Positions 50,946 to 60,461 of a DNA stretch of 64,000 nucleotides are shown here, piece by piece. The stretch spans positions 1-64,000 of the forward strand of contig NZ_FTNR01000009.1 in the NCBI RefSeq assembly GCF_900156475.1, read 5' to 3'. Numbering within the stretch: position 1 is the first letter of the stretch; each line of letters begins with the position of its first letter. A program made the position numbers and the translations under genes. The stretch comes from Natronorubrum thiooxidans (GTDB taxonomy: Archaea; Halobacteriota; Halobacteria; Halobacteriales; Natrialbaceae). The notes beneath the pieces were generated by a model. It was not told the DNA's origin. It did no database searches and was given only the letters and a program-made list of their open reading frames with translations.

Positions 50946-50993
50946 GCTGTTTCCATCGCAAAAAGCAAGTTGCGACTCGAGCGAACGGAAGAG

Positions 50994-52286
50994 TCAGGAC
51001 TGGCGCTCGAGCGAACACCCGAGCTCCTCGAGCAGGTCGAAGAAGCCGGGGAACGAGACGTCGACGTGGTCCGCGCCTTCGACGGTCGTCTCGCCGTCGG
51101 CGACCAGCCCCGCGAGCGCGAGCGCCATGATGATCCGGTGGTCGGCCCGGCCGGAGACGGTCGCGCCCTCGAGGGTCGAGTCGCTGCCGTGGATCGTCAG
51201 CGAGTCGTGCTCTTCGGTCGTTGCGACCCCCATTGTGCCCAACTCCTCGGCCATCGCGCTCACGCGGTCGGTCTCCTTGTAGCGAACGTGCTCGGCGTTC
51301 GTGATGTGGGTGTCGCCGTCGGCGACGGCTCCGAGGGTTGCGATCGTCGGCAGCAGGTCGGGCGTGTCCTCGACGGAGACCTCGATCCCCGACAGCGAGG
51401 CGCTCGAGACGTCGATCGTTCCCGCCTCGCGGTCCCACTCGACGTCGGCCCCCATCCGGTCGACGATGTCGACGATGGCCGTGTCACCCTGCGCGCTCGG
51501 GTTGGCTCCCTCGATGCGGATGTCGTCCTCGCTGGCGATCGCCCCCGCGGCGAGCGGGTAGGAGATCGACGAGAAGTCGCCGGGGACGGCGTACTCGCCG
51601 CCCACCGGATCGTATGACTGGCCGCCCTCGACCGAGAACCCGTCGGCTGTCTGGCGCGCCTCGACGCCGAAGGCCTCGAGCACCTCGAGCGTGATGTCGA
51701 CGTACGGCGCGGACTTGAGTTCGGTCTCGAGGACGACGTCGATTCCCTCATCGGTGACGGCCCCGGCCATCAACAGGGCGGTGATGTACTGCGAGGAGAC
51801 GTCGCCCGGAATCGCGACCTCGCCGCCGTCGATGGGGCCGGTGACGACCAGCGGGGCCTGTCCGTTCCCGCGCGTGCTCCGTGCGTCGCCGCCGAGGTCA
51901 GCGATCGCCTCGAGCAGCGGCCCCTGTGGGCGCGAGCGCAGCGACTCGTCGCCCGTGAGGACGGTGGTACCGTCGGCGAGGGCGGCCGCGGCCGTGACGA
52001 GCCGCATCGTCGTCCCGCTGTTGTCACAGTCGATGACGTCCGCTGGCACGTCGGGTCGGCCGTCGAAGCCCTCGACCTCGAGCGTGGCGTCGTCGGCCCG
52101 CGAAACGGACCCGCCAAAGAGATTGACGGCCCGCGCGGTCGCCTGCGTGTCGGCGCTCCAGAGCGCGTCTCGAACTGTCGTCTGGCCCGCATACCCCGAC
52201 GCGAGAATCGCTCTGTGGGTGTAGCTCTTCGATGGCGGTGCCTGTGCCGTCCCCTGCAGCCTCGAGGGCGTGATCGTGACGTTCAT
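50994..52286 (-). CDS. aroA: 3-phosphoshikimate 1-carboxyvinyltransferase (EPSP synthase)
   Basis: A 430-residue EPSP synthase that joins phosphoenolpyruvate to shikimate 3-phosphate. The N-terminal [13 protein letters not shown], the [18 protein letters not shown] loop, [32 protein letters not shown], and C-terminal [17 protein letters not shown] and [17 protein letters not shown] motifs are intact. The two globular domains are of equal size. ATG 52286 ([10 protein letters not shown]) is selected. It is upstream of aroC in the same orientation. Confidence 0.96.
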   Translation of the reverse strand: MNVTITPSRLQGTAQAPPSKSYTHRAILASGYAGQTTVRDALWSADTQATARAVNLFGGSVSRADDATLEVEGFDGRPDVPADVIDCDNSGTTMRLVTAAAALADGTTVLTGDESLRSRPQGPLLEAIADLGGDARSTRGNGQAPLVVTGPIDGGEVAIPGDVSSQYITALLMAGAVTDEGIDVVLETELKSAPYVDITLEVLEAFGVEARQTADGFSVEGGQSYDPVGGEYAVPGDFSSISYPLAAGAIASEDDIRIEGANPSAQGDTAIVDIVDRMGADVEWDREAGTIDVSSASLSGIEVSVEDTPDLLPTIATLGAVADGDTHITNAEHVRYKETDRVSAMAEELGTMGVATTEEHDSLTIHGSDSTLEGATVSGRADHRIIMALALAGLVADGETTVEGADHVDVSFPGFFDLLEELGCSLERQS

Positions 52287-52355
52287 GCTCTGTCTGTGGG
52301 ATGGCCCTGCCTTACCGGTACCGATCCACACGATAGCTGCAGGGCGATCGAACCG

Positions 52356-53501
52356 TTATGGACAGCCGATCGAGGCCACGATCTCGGCCAGCGGCGCGTC
52401 GTCGGTCAGACTCGAGACCTCGTAATTGAGGTCCTCGCAGGCCCAGAAGACACTCTGTATCCGCCCGTCGCGACGGTAGACCGTGCGGCCGTCGACCTCG
52501 GTTTCCTCGAGGGCGTCCGGGTTGAACCGCTGGACGTTACGGACGGCGACGAACAGTTCGCGGGCGATGACGGTCGGGTCGTTGTACCACAGCATCGTTG
52601 TCGTCCCGAATCCCTCGCCTTTCTCGACGACGGTGACGCGGTCGAGGACGTACGAATCCGGCACGTCCGGCTCCGGCAGGCTGTACGGAAGGATCTCCTC
52701 GGCCGCCGTACGGGTCTCGAAGACACCCTCAGGCTCGATCCCGTCGGTGACGACGGTCGCGTCCGCGGGTGGCTCGTACGTGAACGTCTCGGGCTCGAGT
52801 CCCGTATCGATCGCTAAGTCCTCGTAGGTGACGGCGACGCGGTGGAGCGTCTCGTCGTCGTCGCTGATCGTATTTTCCTCCTTGATCGGATACCGGTACT
52901 CGTCGTCGATCCAGACGGTCCGGGAGACGTCCAGTTCCTCGAGGTCGCCCGTCACGCGCAGCGGCACGACGAACGTCGTATCCCCGACGACGAGATCGAT
53001 CGTCGGCCCGATATCGTCGACCGGCGGCTTCGTTTCGATGACGTGTGCCTCCCGGCCGTCGACGGTTGCCGTTTCCTCGTATCCGAGTCGGTACTCCTCG
53101 AGTAAGTTCTCGAGGACGCGTCGTGTGCGGTCGGCGTCGACCTTGTTCGGATGGAACTGCTTGTCGACGATCTCCGTTCGGGGATTGTACTCCCACGTTG
53201 CCGCACGATTCGTCACCGTGACTGATCCGACTGGGACGCTCGGGTCAGTCGACTCGAGCACCTCGATGCGCTGTTTGGCCGGCGGCTGCCGTGTGACGGC
53301 TTCCGTCCGCTCGGTCGTCTCGTCGGGCGTTTCGACCGTCATGGTCCGACGAGCCGTGAGGTCGGTCATCCGCTTTCGTGTCTCGATCGCATCTCGGACG
53401 AGCTCCACGCTGGTTGGGGAGTCGTCACTGTTGGCAGTGTAGCTCACACAGCCGGCCAGTGCAGCTACGGCCCCCGCTGCGAGGACCCGTCGGCGATTCA
53501 T
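52356..53501 (-). CDS. LolA-like haloarchaeal lipoprotein (paralogue of 36262-37431)
   Basis: A 381-residue Tat lipoprotein: MNRRRVLAAGAVAALAGC with lipobox Cys18. The first mature domain has a LolA/RseB-type half-barrel pattern: TMTVETPDETTERTEAVTRQPPAKQRIEVL, ATWEYNPRTEIVDKQF, VDGREAHVIETKPP and SRTVWIDDEYRYPIKEEN. The second (about 270-381) is DUF4367-like with WACEDLNYEV ... ASIGCP, keeping the same late Cys pair as its paralogue. The two share domain order although sequence identity looks low. The substrate is unknown. It is divergent from the M24 peptidase gene, with 130 bp between the starts. Confidence 0.72.
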   Translation of the reverse strand: MNRRRVLAAGAVAALAGCVSYTANSDDSPTSVELVRDAIETRKRMTDLTARRTMTVETPDETTERTEAVTRQPPAKQRIEVLESTDPSVPVGSVTVTNRAATWEYNPRTEIVDKQFHPNKVDADRTRRVLENLLEEYRLGYEETATVDGREAHVIETKPPVDDIGPTIDLVVGDTTFVVPLRVTGDLEELDVSRTVWIDDEYRYPIKEENTISDDDETLHRVAVTYEDLAIDTGLEPETFTYEPPADATVVTDGIEPEGVFETRTAAEEILPYSLPEPDVPDSYVLDRVTVVEKGEGFGTTTMLWYNDPTVIARELFVAVRNVQRFNPDALEETEVDGRTVYRRDGRIQSVFWACEDLNYEVSSLTDDAPLAEIVASIGCP

Positions 53502-53600
53502 ATGTCCCAGATAGTCGCATTTATTGATAAGAATGTGGGTTCGAATCCAGCCGTACGAAGCGAGTCCCGAACTGCCACTCACACCTGACGACAGCGAACA

Positions 53601-53607
53601 GTATATG
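53601..53607 (+). promoter_or_regulatory. TATA element of the M24 peptidase gene
   Basis: GTATATG at -31 to -25 from the ATG at 53632, supporting that start and leaderless transcription. Confidence 0.6.
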
Positions 53608-53631
53608 TGGCCGCCCGTTAGACACCCGGCC

Positions 53632-54819
53632 ATGAACGTAGACGTCGACCTATCGCCACTGCGCGAGTCGCTCGAGGCCGAAGGCATCGACGGGTACTGT
53701 ATCGACGCCGACGGGACCGATTCGGACCAGCGGTACGTCTCCGGCTTCACCGCGCCGGATCCCTATCAGACGCTCGTCACGGCTGAGGGCATCCACCTAC
53801 TCGTCTCCGGCCTCGAGTACGGCCGCGCGAAGGCGGACGCGAGCGCCGACTCGGTGACGCGCCGGTCGGCCTACGACTACCAGCAACTCGTCGCCGACCA
53901 TGGGCCCTACGAGGGTAAGTGTCGTATGCTCGCAGCGTTCTGTGCCGACCACGGCGTCGACTCGCTTGCCGTCCCGCGATCGTTCCCGACGGGAACCGCG
54001 GACGGGTTGCGAGCACAGGACCTCGAGGTCACGGTCGAACCCGAGGGCATCATCGAGGGGATTCGGGCGACAAAAACCGACTGGGAACGCGAGCAGATCC
54101 AAGCAAGCCAGCGTGCCAACGAGGCCGCGATGGCGACCGCCGAGGCACTGATCGCGACTGCCGACGTCGAAGACGGCGTGCTCGTCCACGACGGCGAGCC
54201 ACTCACCAGCGAGCGCGTTAAGACCGAAATCGAGGTCACACTGCTGCGCCAGGGCTGTAGCCTCGACGACACTATCGTCGCCTGCGGCGCCGACGGCGCG
54301 GACCCGCACAACCGAGGCAGTGGCCCGCTCGAGGCCGACGAACTGATCGTGATCGACATCTTCCCGCGGGACAAGGAGACGGGCTACTTCGCGGACATGA
54401 CCCGCACCTTTGCCCGCGGCGACCCGGGTGAGGAGGCCCGACGACGGTACGAGGTGACCAAAGCGGCCCACGAGGCCGCCCTCGAGGCCGTCGAGGCGGG
54501 TGTCACCGGCGCAGACGTCCACGACGTCGCCTGTGATGTGATCGAAGACGCCGGCTACGACACCCTGCGGAGCGATCCCAGCGCCGAGACTGGCTTCATC
54601 CACGGCACGGGCCACGGCGTCGGCCTCGATATCCACGAGGCACCGAGCGTCTCGCCCTCCGGCGGCGACCTCGAGGCCGGCCACGTGATCACGATCGAAC
54701 CCGGTCTCTACGACCCCGACGTTGGCGGCGTTCGGATCGAGGATCTGGTTGTCGTCACCGAGGACGGCTACGAGAACCTGACCGACTACCGCGTGGCCCT
54801 CGAGCCAACTGCCGAGTAG
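53632..54819 (+). CDS. M24 family (Xaa-Pro) metallopeptidase
   Basis: A 395-residue two-domain pita-bread peptidase that removes N-terminal residues before proline. The N-terminal creatinase-like domain begins SPLRESLEAEGIDGYCIDADGTDSDQRYVSGF. The catalytic domain has the metal ligands in VIDIFPRDKETGYFADMTRTF (two Asp), HGTGHGVGLDIHEAPSV (His), TIEPGLYDPDVGGVRIEDLVVV (two Glu). The C-terminus appears cut: a 28-bp-period duplication creates the TAG stop, and before it the frame would have run to 54898 and added about 17 residues. Cytoplasmic. Confidence 0.92.
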   Translation: MNVDVDLSPLRESLEAEGIDGYCIDADGTDSDQRYVSGFTAPDPYQTLVTAEGIHLLVSGLEYGRAKADASADSVTRRSAYDYQQLVADHGPYEGKCRMLAAFCADHGVDSLAVPRSFPTGTADGLRAQDLEVTVEPEGIIEGIRATKTDWEREQIQASQRANEAAMATAEALIATADVEDGVLVHDGEPLTSERVKTEIEVTLLRQGCSLDDTIVACGADGADPHNRGSGPLEADELIVIDIFPRDKETGYFADMTRTFARGDPGEEARRRYEVTKAAHEAALEAVEAGVTGADVHDVACDVIEDAGYDTLRSDPSAETGFIHGTGHGVGLDIHEAPSVSPSGGDLEAGHVITIEPGLYDPDVGGVRIEDLVVVTEDGYENLTDYRVALEPTAE

Positions 54820-54846
54820 CGCGGCCCTCGAGCCAACTGCCGAGTA
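54795..54846 (+). repeat. Tandem duplication at the 3' end of the peptidase gene
   Basis: A perfect 24-bp sequence at 54795-54818 recurs at 54823-54846, a 28-bp period. The junction makes the in-frame TAG. Read from the second copy, the frame continues through GAG TAC GAA GCG to a TGA at 54896-54898. Confidence 0.85.
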
Positions 54847-54886
54847 CGAAGCGGATTCGACGTCGGCTGCTGCGGTGGCGCGCGCT

Positions 54887-54919
54887 GGACCACGATGAGC
54901 GACGAGCGAATCGTGGTCC
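54887..54919. terminator. Strong inverted repeat between convergent genes
   Basis: Perfect 10-bp arms (GGACCACGAT and ATCGTGGTCC) with a 13-nt loop lie between the convergent peptidase and FAD oxidoreductase genes. This suits a bidirectional transcription terminator. Confidence 0.45.
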
Positions 54920-55043
54920 GACACTGTGCGAGGGATGAGCGAGCGCCAGCGGAGCGCGAATCGGCTGGGGAGGACGTGGCGATCAGTGGTGCCAGTGTGA
55001 GCGAGCCAGTGGCTCGTCGTCGCCCAACGCGACAGTCAACACC

Positions 55044-56081
55044 CTACTCATTACCTACAACGCGATCGCCGACCTCGAGCCCGTTCCGTAACGCAGCGTG
55101 GATCCGCGCCTCGCCGGCGACCCAGTCGCCGAGACAGTACAGCCCCTCGGCTTCGACCCGCCGGAGCGGCTCCCGATCGACTGCAGCCTCGGGCTGGGCG
55201 TAGCGCCAGCCCTGGTGGTCTGTCCAGTCGGGCTCGAGCAGGCGATCGTCGTCGAATACAGCCGCAGTCAGCGACGCCAGCTCCTCGAGGTTCGCCTCGG
55301 GGTCGGCGTCGTAGTGGTCGACCGACCACTCGTGGTTGGCCTGGACGATCAGCAGGGACTGGCCCTCGGGGACGTGGCCTGGCTTGCACTCCTCGCGGGA
55401 GATCCAGCCGATCTCGTGTTCTTTGTCCGTGTTGACCAGCCCATAGTAGGGGACCTCGAGGGCGAACGGGTAGTGGAAGACGCCGGTCCAGATCGTTCGG
55501 TAGGGGACAGCGTCGATGGCTTCGAGCAGCGGCTCGCGCCGGTCGCTGTCCCACTCGGCCGACCGTACCAGCTCGGCCGTCTGTGGCGCTGGCGGGTTCA
55601 GGAGGACGATATCGAAGGGACCCCACTGGTCGCCATCAGTGTCCTCGAGATGCCACGTCTCGCCGTCCCGTCGAAGCGTCTCGACGCGCGTCCCGCGGTG
55701 GATCGTCGCGTCGGTGCGGGCAAAGAGGTGTTTGGCGAGTTGGGTCAGCCCCTCGCGGTAGGTCCACTTGTGCTCGTCGACGTCTCGGCCCTCGGAAACG
55801 CAGCTCTCACTGTCGAACGTCCAGACCGGCTCCGTGATATCGACGAGGCCGTCGGTCTCGAGGGTCTCCGTGAGCAACTCGACCACGCGCTCGTCGGCGT
55901 CTTTGATGTAGTTCGCGCCGTAGTCGTACCTGATGCCGTCACGGCGTCGTGTTGCCGCACGACCACAGAGGCCGCGGGATTTCTCGAGGACTGTCACCGA
56001 GACGTCCTTGTGTGTGGTTTCGATCCGAGAGGCCGCAGCCGCGGCGGCGACACCAGCGCCGACGATACCGATTCGTGTCAT
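55044..56081 (-). CDS. FAD/NAD(P)-dependent oxidoreductase, renalase-like
   Basis: A 345-residue flavoprotein. It has a dinucleotide-binding motif RIGIVGAGVAAAAAASRI at residues 2-20, then VTVLEKSRGLCGRAATRR and YDYGANYIKDADE, the pattern of renalase/amine-oxidase-like proteins. The C-terminal motif DWVAGEARIHAALRNGLEVGDRVV closes the FAD site. Its substrate is unknown; renalases oxidise dihydropyridine isomers of NAD(P)H. Start 56081 (MTRIGIVGAG) is used. It converges with the peptidase gene. Confidence 0.85.
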   Translation of the reverse strand: MTRIGIVGAGVAAAAAASRIETTHKDVSVTVLEKSRGLCGRAATRRRDGIRYDYGANYIKDADERVVELLTETLETDGLVDITEPVWTFDSESCVSEGRDVDEHKWTYREGLTQLAKHLFARTDATIHRGTRVETLRRDGETWHLEDTDGDQWGPFDIVLLNPPAPQTAELVRSAEWDSDRREPLLEAIDAVPYRTIWTGVFHYPFALEVPYYGLVNTDKEHEIGWISREECKPGHVPEGQSLLIVQANHEWSVDHYDADPEANLEELASLTAAVFDDDRLLEPDWTDHQGWRYAQPEAAVDREPLRRVEAEGLYCLGDWVAGEARIHAALRNGLEVGDRVVGNE

Positions 56082-56174
56082 GGCTGATACTCCGGGGTGA
56101 GAACTGAAATAGTCCGAGCCAACCAGTGTCACTTGCCGGAGACTACCCTGACGGCAAACCGGGAGTCGACACCG

Positions 56175-56906
56175 CTACAGCTCGCGGGCCATCATCACCT
56201 CGTCGACGAGGTCGCCGTCGATCGCGTAGTGGTCCCGGCGGATCGCCTCGGTATCCCAGCCGTGATGGGTCAGAAACTCGAGGGCGCGATCGTTGGTGAT
56301 TGGCACGCTGTTGTACAGCTTCCGGTAGCCGTTGGCTTCGGCCCACTCGAGACCGCGGCTCAGGAGCTTGCTGCCGATCCCGTGGCCGCGGTGGGCCTCG
56401 CGGACGCCGACCGTCTGCTGGGCAGTGCCGTGCATCTGCTCGATCTGTGGCAGATCGAGATGCGTCCAGCCGACGACCTCACCATCGACCGTCGCGACGA
56501 AGAACACCCGGGACCTGACGGCGTTGTGTCTGGTGACGGTATCGTCGTACAGCAACTCCTCCGCGATGGTTTCGGCGACAATGTACGTTTCCTCCGACGT
56601 CACGTCACGGATCGTATTAATCAGGCCGTCGAAATCGGACTGTTGGCCCGGCCGGATGACGAACTCGACTCCATCGAGCTCGTGTTTCGTCACCGTTCCG
56701 AACTCGAGTGCGATCTGGAGCGTTCCACCCTCTTCTTGCAGATACCCGTCGGCTTTCAACTCCTCGAGATGAGACTGGAACTCGTCGGACGAGAGTGACA
56801 CGACGTCTAAGAGCTTGTGTCGCTTGACGGTCCCGTTGCGCTCGACGTACTCGTAGAGACGCCGCTTGGCGTCGGATGTAAACGTTGGCCGTTCGGTCGC
56901 TCCCAT
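56175..56906 (-). CDS. GNAT N-acetyltransferase with N-terminal winged-helix-like domain
   Basis: A 243-residue protein. Residues 8-65 (FTSDAKRRLYEYVERNGTVKRHKLLDVVSLSSDEFQSHLEELKADGYLQEEGGTLQI) form a winged-helix-like module. The GNAT domain (about 80-230) has FFVATVDGEVVGWTHLDLPQ and the acetyl-CoA loop TVGVREAHRGHGIGSKLLSRGLEWAEANGYRKLYNSVPITNDRALEFLTHHGW. Known haloarchaeal members of this arrangement are not characterised. It may acetylate proteins or metabolites and sense state through the HTH. Its start is close to the divergent tyrA region. Confidence 0.85.
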   Translation of the reverse strand: MGATERPTFTSDAKRRLYEYVERNGTVKRHKLLDVVSLSSDEFQSHLEELKADGYLQEEGGTLQIALEFGTVTKHELDGVEFVIRPGQQSDFDGLINTIRDVTSEETYIVAETIAEELLYDDTVTRHNAVRSRVFFVATVDGEVVGWTHLDLPQIEQMHGTAQQTVGVREAHRGHGIGSKLLSRGLEWAEANGYRKLYNSVPITNDRALEFLTHHGWDTEAIRRDHYAIDGDLVDEVMMAREL

Positions 56907-57079
56907 AGCGTTCGTATGGGGACTGGTGACTTAGATATAGGGTGATGCTATCAATAATCAGTATTGTGCGCGACCGCAGGTCGAAATCCGAGGCCCGTAG
57001 CGACACCTCGAGCGACCGGACGGTCCCGCGAGCCGATCGATCGAACGCCTTTTGCAACGTCGGGAGGTAGGTGGCGTCG

Positions 57080-57937
57080 ATGGACGTACTGATCGTCGGC
57101 GCGGGCGCGATGGGGACGTGGTTCGGCCAGGCCACGGACGCCGCGGTCACGTTCGCCGACGTAGACGAAGACGCTGCCGTCGCCGCCGCCGATGCCGTCG
57201 GAGCCGACGCCGAAACCACCGCTCTCGAGGGCACGGACAGCTACGACGTCGTCTGTCTCGCGGTCCCGATGCGCCACGTCGTCGACGCGATCGCCGACCA
57301 CGCCGATCGGGCCGAGCGCGCGATCGTCGACGTCTCGGGCGTGATGGACCCCCCGCTCGAGGCGATGGCCACCCACGCACCCGACCTCGAGCGAGCGAGT
57401 TTTCACCCGCTGTTTGCCCCTGAGCGGGCACCCGGCTCGATCGCCGTCGCCAGCGACAATCCGGGACCGGCGATCGATGCACTGCTCGAGGCGTTCGTCG
57501 CGCGTGGCAACGACCCGCTTGAGACGACCGCGACGGAACACGACGAGGCGATGGAGACGGTGCAGGCGGCAACCCACGCCGCTGTGCTCTCGTTTGCCCT
57601 CGCCGCGGAGTCCGTGCCGGATGGCTTCGAAACGCCAATTTACCAGCAGCTCCGCCAGCTGACAGAGCAGGTGACCGAGGGGACACCGCGTGTCTACGCC
57701 GATATCCAGCACACCTTCGACGGCGCTGACAAGGTCGCCGCTGCCGCCGAACGGATCGCCGACGCCGACCCGAAAACGTTCGAGTCGCTGTACCGGGAGG
57801 CCGCCACGCAGTGGCAGCCAGCGGCTCACTCCCCTGCCAAACACGACCCCGAACGGGCCGAAAGCCGTCACACCGCTCCCGACGACACGGACGGACGAAC
57901 GGACACCGATGAGAGCAATGGAGGACCTACCGCATGA
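57080..57937 (+). CDS. tyrA: Prephenate dehydrogenase
   Basis: A 285-residue prephenate dehydrogenase, converting prephenate to 4-hydroxyphenylpyruvate for tyrosine. N-terminal Rossmann motif MDVLIVGAGAMGTWFGQA, then VVCLAVPMRHVVDAIADHA, IVDVSGVMDPPLEAM and FHPLFAPERAPG. The helical second domain includes EHDEAMETVQAATHAAVLSFALA. The C-terminal 30 residues are polar and acidic. A GGAGGT at 57063-57068 supports ATG 57080 rather than GTG 57071. Its stop overlaps the start of the Rsm22-like gene (ATGA), so the two are co-translated. Confidence 0.92.
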   Translation: MDVLIVGAGAMGTWFGQATDAAVTFADVDEDAAVAAADAVGADAETTALEGTDSYDVVCLAVPMRHVVDAIADHADRAERAIVDVSGVMDPPLEAMATHAPDLERASFHPLFAPERAPGSIAVASDNPGPAIDALLEAFVARGNDPLETTATEHDEAMETVQAATHAAVLSFALAAESVPDGFETPIYQQLRQLTEQVTEGTPRVYADIQHTFDGADKVAAAAERIADADPKTFESLYREAATQWQPAAHSPAKHDPERAESRHTAPDDTDGRTDTDESNGGPTA

Positions 57938-59487
57938 GTGATCACCGAGACGCCGTCCGATCGAACGCCAAGTATCTCCGCAACGTCAGACCAATCGACC
58001 CCGAGGAGATCTGCGACTACATCGACGGCTCTCCCCACCCGGCGGTCGTCCGCCAGCACCTCCGGGAGTTGGCGGTCGAACTCGGCCTGCTCGAGCGCGA
58101 GGACGGCGCGTTCGTCCCCGTCTCGGACGAGCCGGTGTCACCACGACGCGGGCCCGTCACACAGCTCCCAGCGGCGTACGAACGCCGGCTCGACGACCTG
58201 TTGGCTGACCGGTACGGCGTCAACTGGCACGAAGACGCGACCGGTGACCTGCTTCGGTCGACGATCCGTCGGTTCAAAGCTCACTACCTCGAGGGGCGAC
58301 CGGTCGAATACGATGACGACGTCGCCGCCGGCTACGCGATCTACCACCTGCCGGGGTACTACGCCGCCGTCCAGTACGCGCTGGGCGACCTCGCCGAGCG
58401 CGGGCTGTTAGATCGCAGCATGCGCGTCCTCGACCTCGGCGCTGGCGTCGGCGGCCCGGCGCTCGGGCTCTGTGAGTACCTGCCCGACGACTCGTTGCTC
58501 GAGTACCACGCCGTCGAACCCAGCGCCGCCGCGGATATCCTCGAAGACCTCCTCGACGAGACAGGGCAAAACGTCCACTCGACGATCCACCGGACAACCG
58601 CCGAAGCGTTCGATCCCGCGACCGTCGCCGACACTGACGATGACGGGTTCGATCCGACAGCTCCCGACGACGGATTCGATCTCGTGCTCGCCTGTAACGT
58701 CTTGAGCGAACTCGACGAGCCGGCAGCCGTGCTCCGTTCGGCACTCGAACTCCTCGCGCCGGATGGGACAGCCCTCGCGATGGCCCCTGCCGACAAAAAC
58801 ACCAGCGTCGGGCTTCGCGAGGTCGAACGCGAACTCGAGGACGAGCGTCTCTGGCAGCCCGAGGCGCTGGGGCTCGCCGAGGAGGGTGACGATACCGACG
58901 GCCGACACGGCCGGGTGACCGTCTACGGCCCCACCGTTCGGCTCTGGCCCGGCGAGCGACCCACCGATCGCGGCTGGTCGTTCGACGTCCGCCCCGACCT
59001 CGAGGTGCCACGCTTCCAGCGAAAGCTCGACGAAGCGACGCCGGCTGACGACGACGAGCACGCCCCCGGCGAGTTCGTCAACGTCGACGTCCAGTTTTCC
59101 TACGCACAGTTACGACTCGATGGCCAGCGACGGCTCGACGTCGCACTCGAGACCAGCGAGTGGGCGACGATGGCCGATATGGATGCCCACGTGACCAACC
59201 GGATCGATATCGTCGCGGCGAAGCTTAGCCGCTCGCTGAGCGAGTCCGATTCGGACGGCGGCGGCCACTCGAGCAGGTCGAACCCGCTGTTCAAGATCAG
59301 CGACGGCAGCGAGACGATCGACCACTACGCCGTCCTCACGAGCGAAACCGAACTCAACCGACCGCTGCTCGAGGCCGACTACGGCGACCTCTGTTCGTTC
59401 GAACAGATCCTCGCGCTCTGGAACGACGACGAGGGCGCGTACAATCTGGTCGTCGACGAGAACACGATCGTCGACCGGCTCAGCTGA
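57934..59487 (+). CDS. Rsm22-like SAM-dependent methyltransferase
   Basis: A 517-residue protein of the Rsm22 type, a family linked to the small subunit of mitochondrial ribosomes. An N-terminal helical part (about 1-130) precedes the methyltransferase domain, whose motif I is VLDLGAGVGGPALGLCEYL (about 163-181) followed by YHAVEPSAAADILEDLL and DLVLACNVLSELDEPAAVLRSALELLAPDGTALAMAPA. A C-terminal OB-like region ends the protein (FKISDGSETIDHYAVLTSETELNRPLLEADYGDL). I do not see the cysteine cluster of eukaryotic Rsm22. The ATG overlaps the tyrA stop; the pairing is suggestive but unexplained. Confidence 0.8.
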   Translation: MSDHRDAVRSNAKYLRNVRPIDPEEICDYIDGSPHPAVVRQHLRELAVELGLLEREDGAFVPVSDEPVSPRRGPVTQLPAAYERRLDDLLADRYGVNWHEDATGDLLRSTIRRFKAHYLEGRPVEYDDDVAAGYAIYHLPGYYAAVQYALGDLAERGLLDRSMRVLDLGAGVGGPALGLCEYLPDDSLLEYHAVEPSAAADILEDLLDETGQNVHSTIHRTTAEAFDPATVADTDDDGFDPTAPDDGFDLVLACNVLSELDEPAAVLRSALELLAPDGTALAMAPADKNTSVGLREVERELEDERLWQPEALGLAEEGDDTDGRHGRVTVYGPTVRLWPGERPTDRGWSFDVRPDLEVPRFQRKLDEATPADDDEHAPGEFVNVDVQFSYAQLRLDGQRRLDVALETSEWATMADMDAHVTNRIDIVAAKLSRSLSESDSDGGGHSSRSNPLFKISDGSETIDHYAVLTSETELNRPLLEADYGDLCSFEQILALWNDDEGAYNLVVDENTIVDRLS

Positions 59488-59590
59488 CGCCGTCCGCCTC
59501 CCACATCCGTCGCTCGGTGGGTCTCATCCAGTGTTCCGATCGGATTCGTCAAAGCGGTGGGCTTTTCGCCCCTGGCTCCAACCCGGTGAT

Positions 59591-60388
59591 ATGAGCGATC
59601 CCCTCGAGATCCTGCTGACGAACGACGACGGGATCGACAGCACCGGCATTCGGGCGCTCCACGATGCGCTTTCCGAACACGCCAACGTAACCGTCGTCGC
59701 TCCCGCAAACGACCACAGCGCCTGCGGACGCTCGATCTCACACGAGGTCGACGTCAGCGACCACGAACTGGGGTACGCCGTCCACGGGACGCCCGCCGAC
59801 TGCGTCGTTGCCGGCTTGGCCGAACTCGGGCCGTTTCCCGATCTCGTCGTCGCGGGCTGTAACAAGGGAGCGAACCTGGGCGAGTACGTCCTCGGCCGCT
59901 CAGGGACGATCAGCGCCGCTGTCGAGGCCGCCTTCTTCGATGTGCCCGCGATTGCGACCTCGATGTACGTTCCCGCCCCCGGAACGTCGCTACGTGAGAT
60001 CGACCTCAGTATTGACGACTACGCCGAAGCGACCCGCGTGACGAGCTATCTGGTCGACCACGCCCTCGAGGCCGGCGTGTTCGACCACGCCGCGTATCTC
60101 AACATTAATGTCCCGGTTGCTGATGGCGCGCCGGCCCCCTTCGAGGTCACGCGACCCTCGAAACGGTACGAGATGGACGCCGAACGCGACGGGGATCGCG
60201 TCCACCTCAAAGACCGCGTCTGGGAACAGATGGATCCAGAGACGCTGCCTGACCCTGAGGGGACAGACCGCAGAGCCGTCGTCGAGGGCCGGATCAGCGT
60301 CTCCCCGCTTACGGCACCCCACTCGACGAACCACCACGAGACGCTCACCGCACTCGCGGAGACGTATCTGGAGACGGTCGAACACTAA
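59591..60388 (+). CDS. surE: 5'/3'-nucleotidase SurE (copy 2)
   Basis: A 265-residue SurE. Metal ligands are Asp12 and Asp13 (LLTNDDGID), Ser43 (NDHSACGRS) and Asn91 (AGCNKGANLG). Compared with copy 1 at 8568-9407 it lacks the insertion after the Ser motif and has a different central loop (MYVPAPGTSLREIDLSIDDYAE). Both retain the full active site, so both are expected to be active, perhaps on different nucleotides. ATG 59591 follows the usual N-terminus. It is probably a single-gene unit. Confidence 0.92.
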   Translation: MSDPLEILLTNDDGIDSTGIRALHDALSEHANVTVVAPANDHSACGRSISHEVDVSDHELGYAVHGTPADCVVAGLAELGPFPDLVVAGCNKGANLGEYVLGRSGTISAAVEAAFFDVPAIATSMYVPAPGTSLREIDLSIDDYAEATRVTSYLVDHALEAGVFDHAAYLNINVPVADGAPAPFEVTRPSKRYEMDAERDGDRVHLKDRVWEQMDPETLPDPEGTDRRAVVEGRISVSPLTAPHSTNHHETLTALAETYLETVEH

Positions 60389-60461
60389 GTTGCTCGCGGA
60401 TCGATACCGGAGAACGCACCGCTACCGAACGCATTTGTATCGGGATAGTGAATCCTCGAGT

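Noticed and set aside
50538-50993. A real tnpB C-terminus in this gap
   Set aside because: The minus-strand frame here lacks RuvC or zinc-finger motifs of TnpB and its residues come from the hairpins; only the end sequence resembles the IS.
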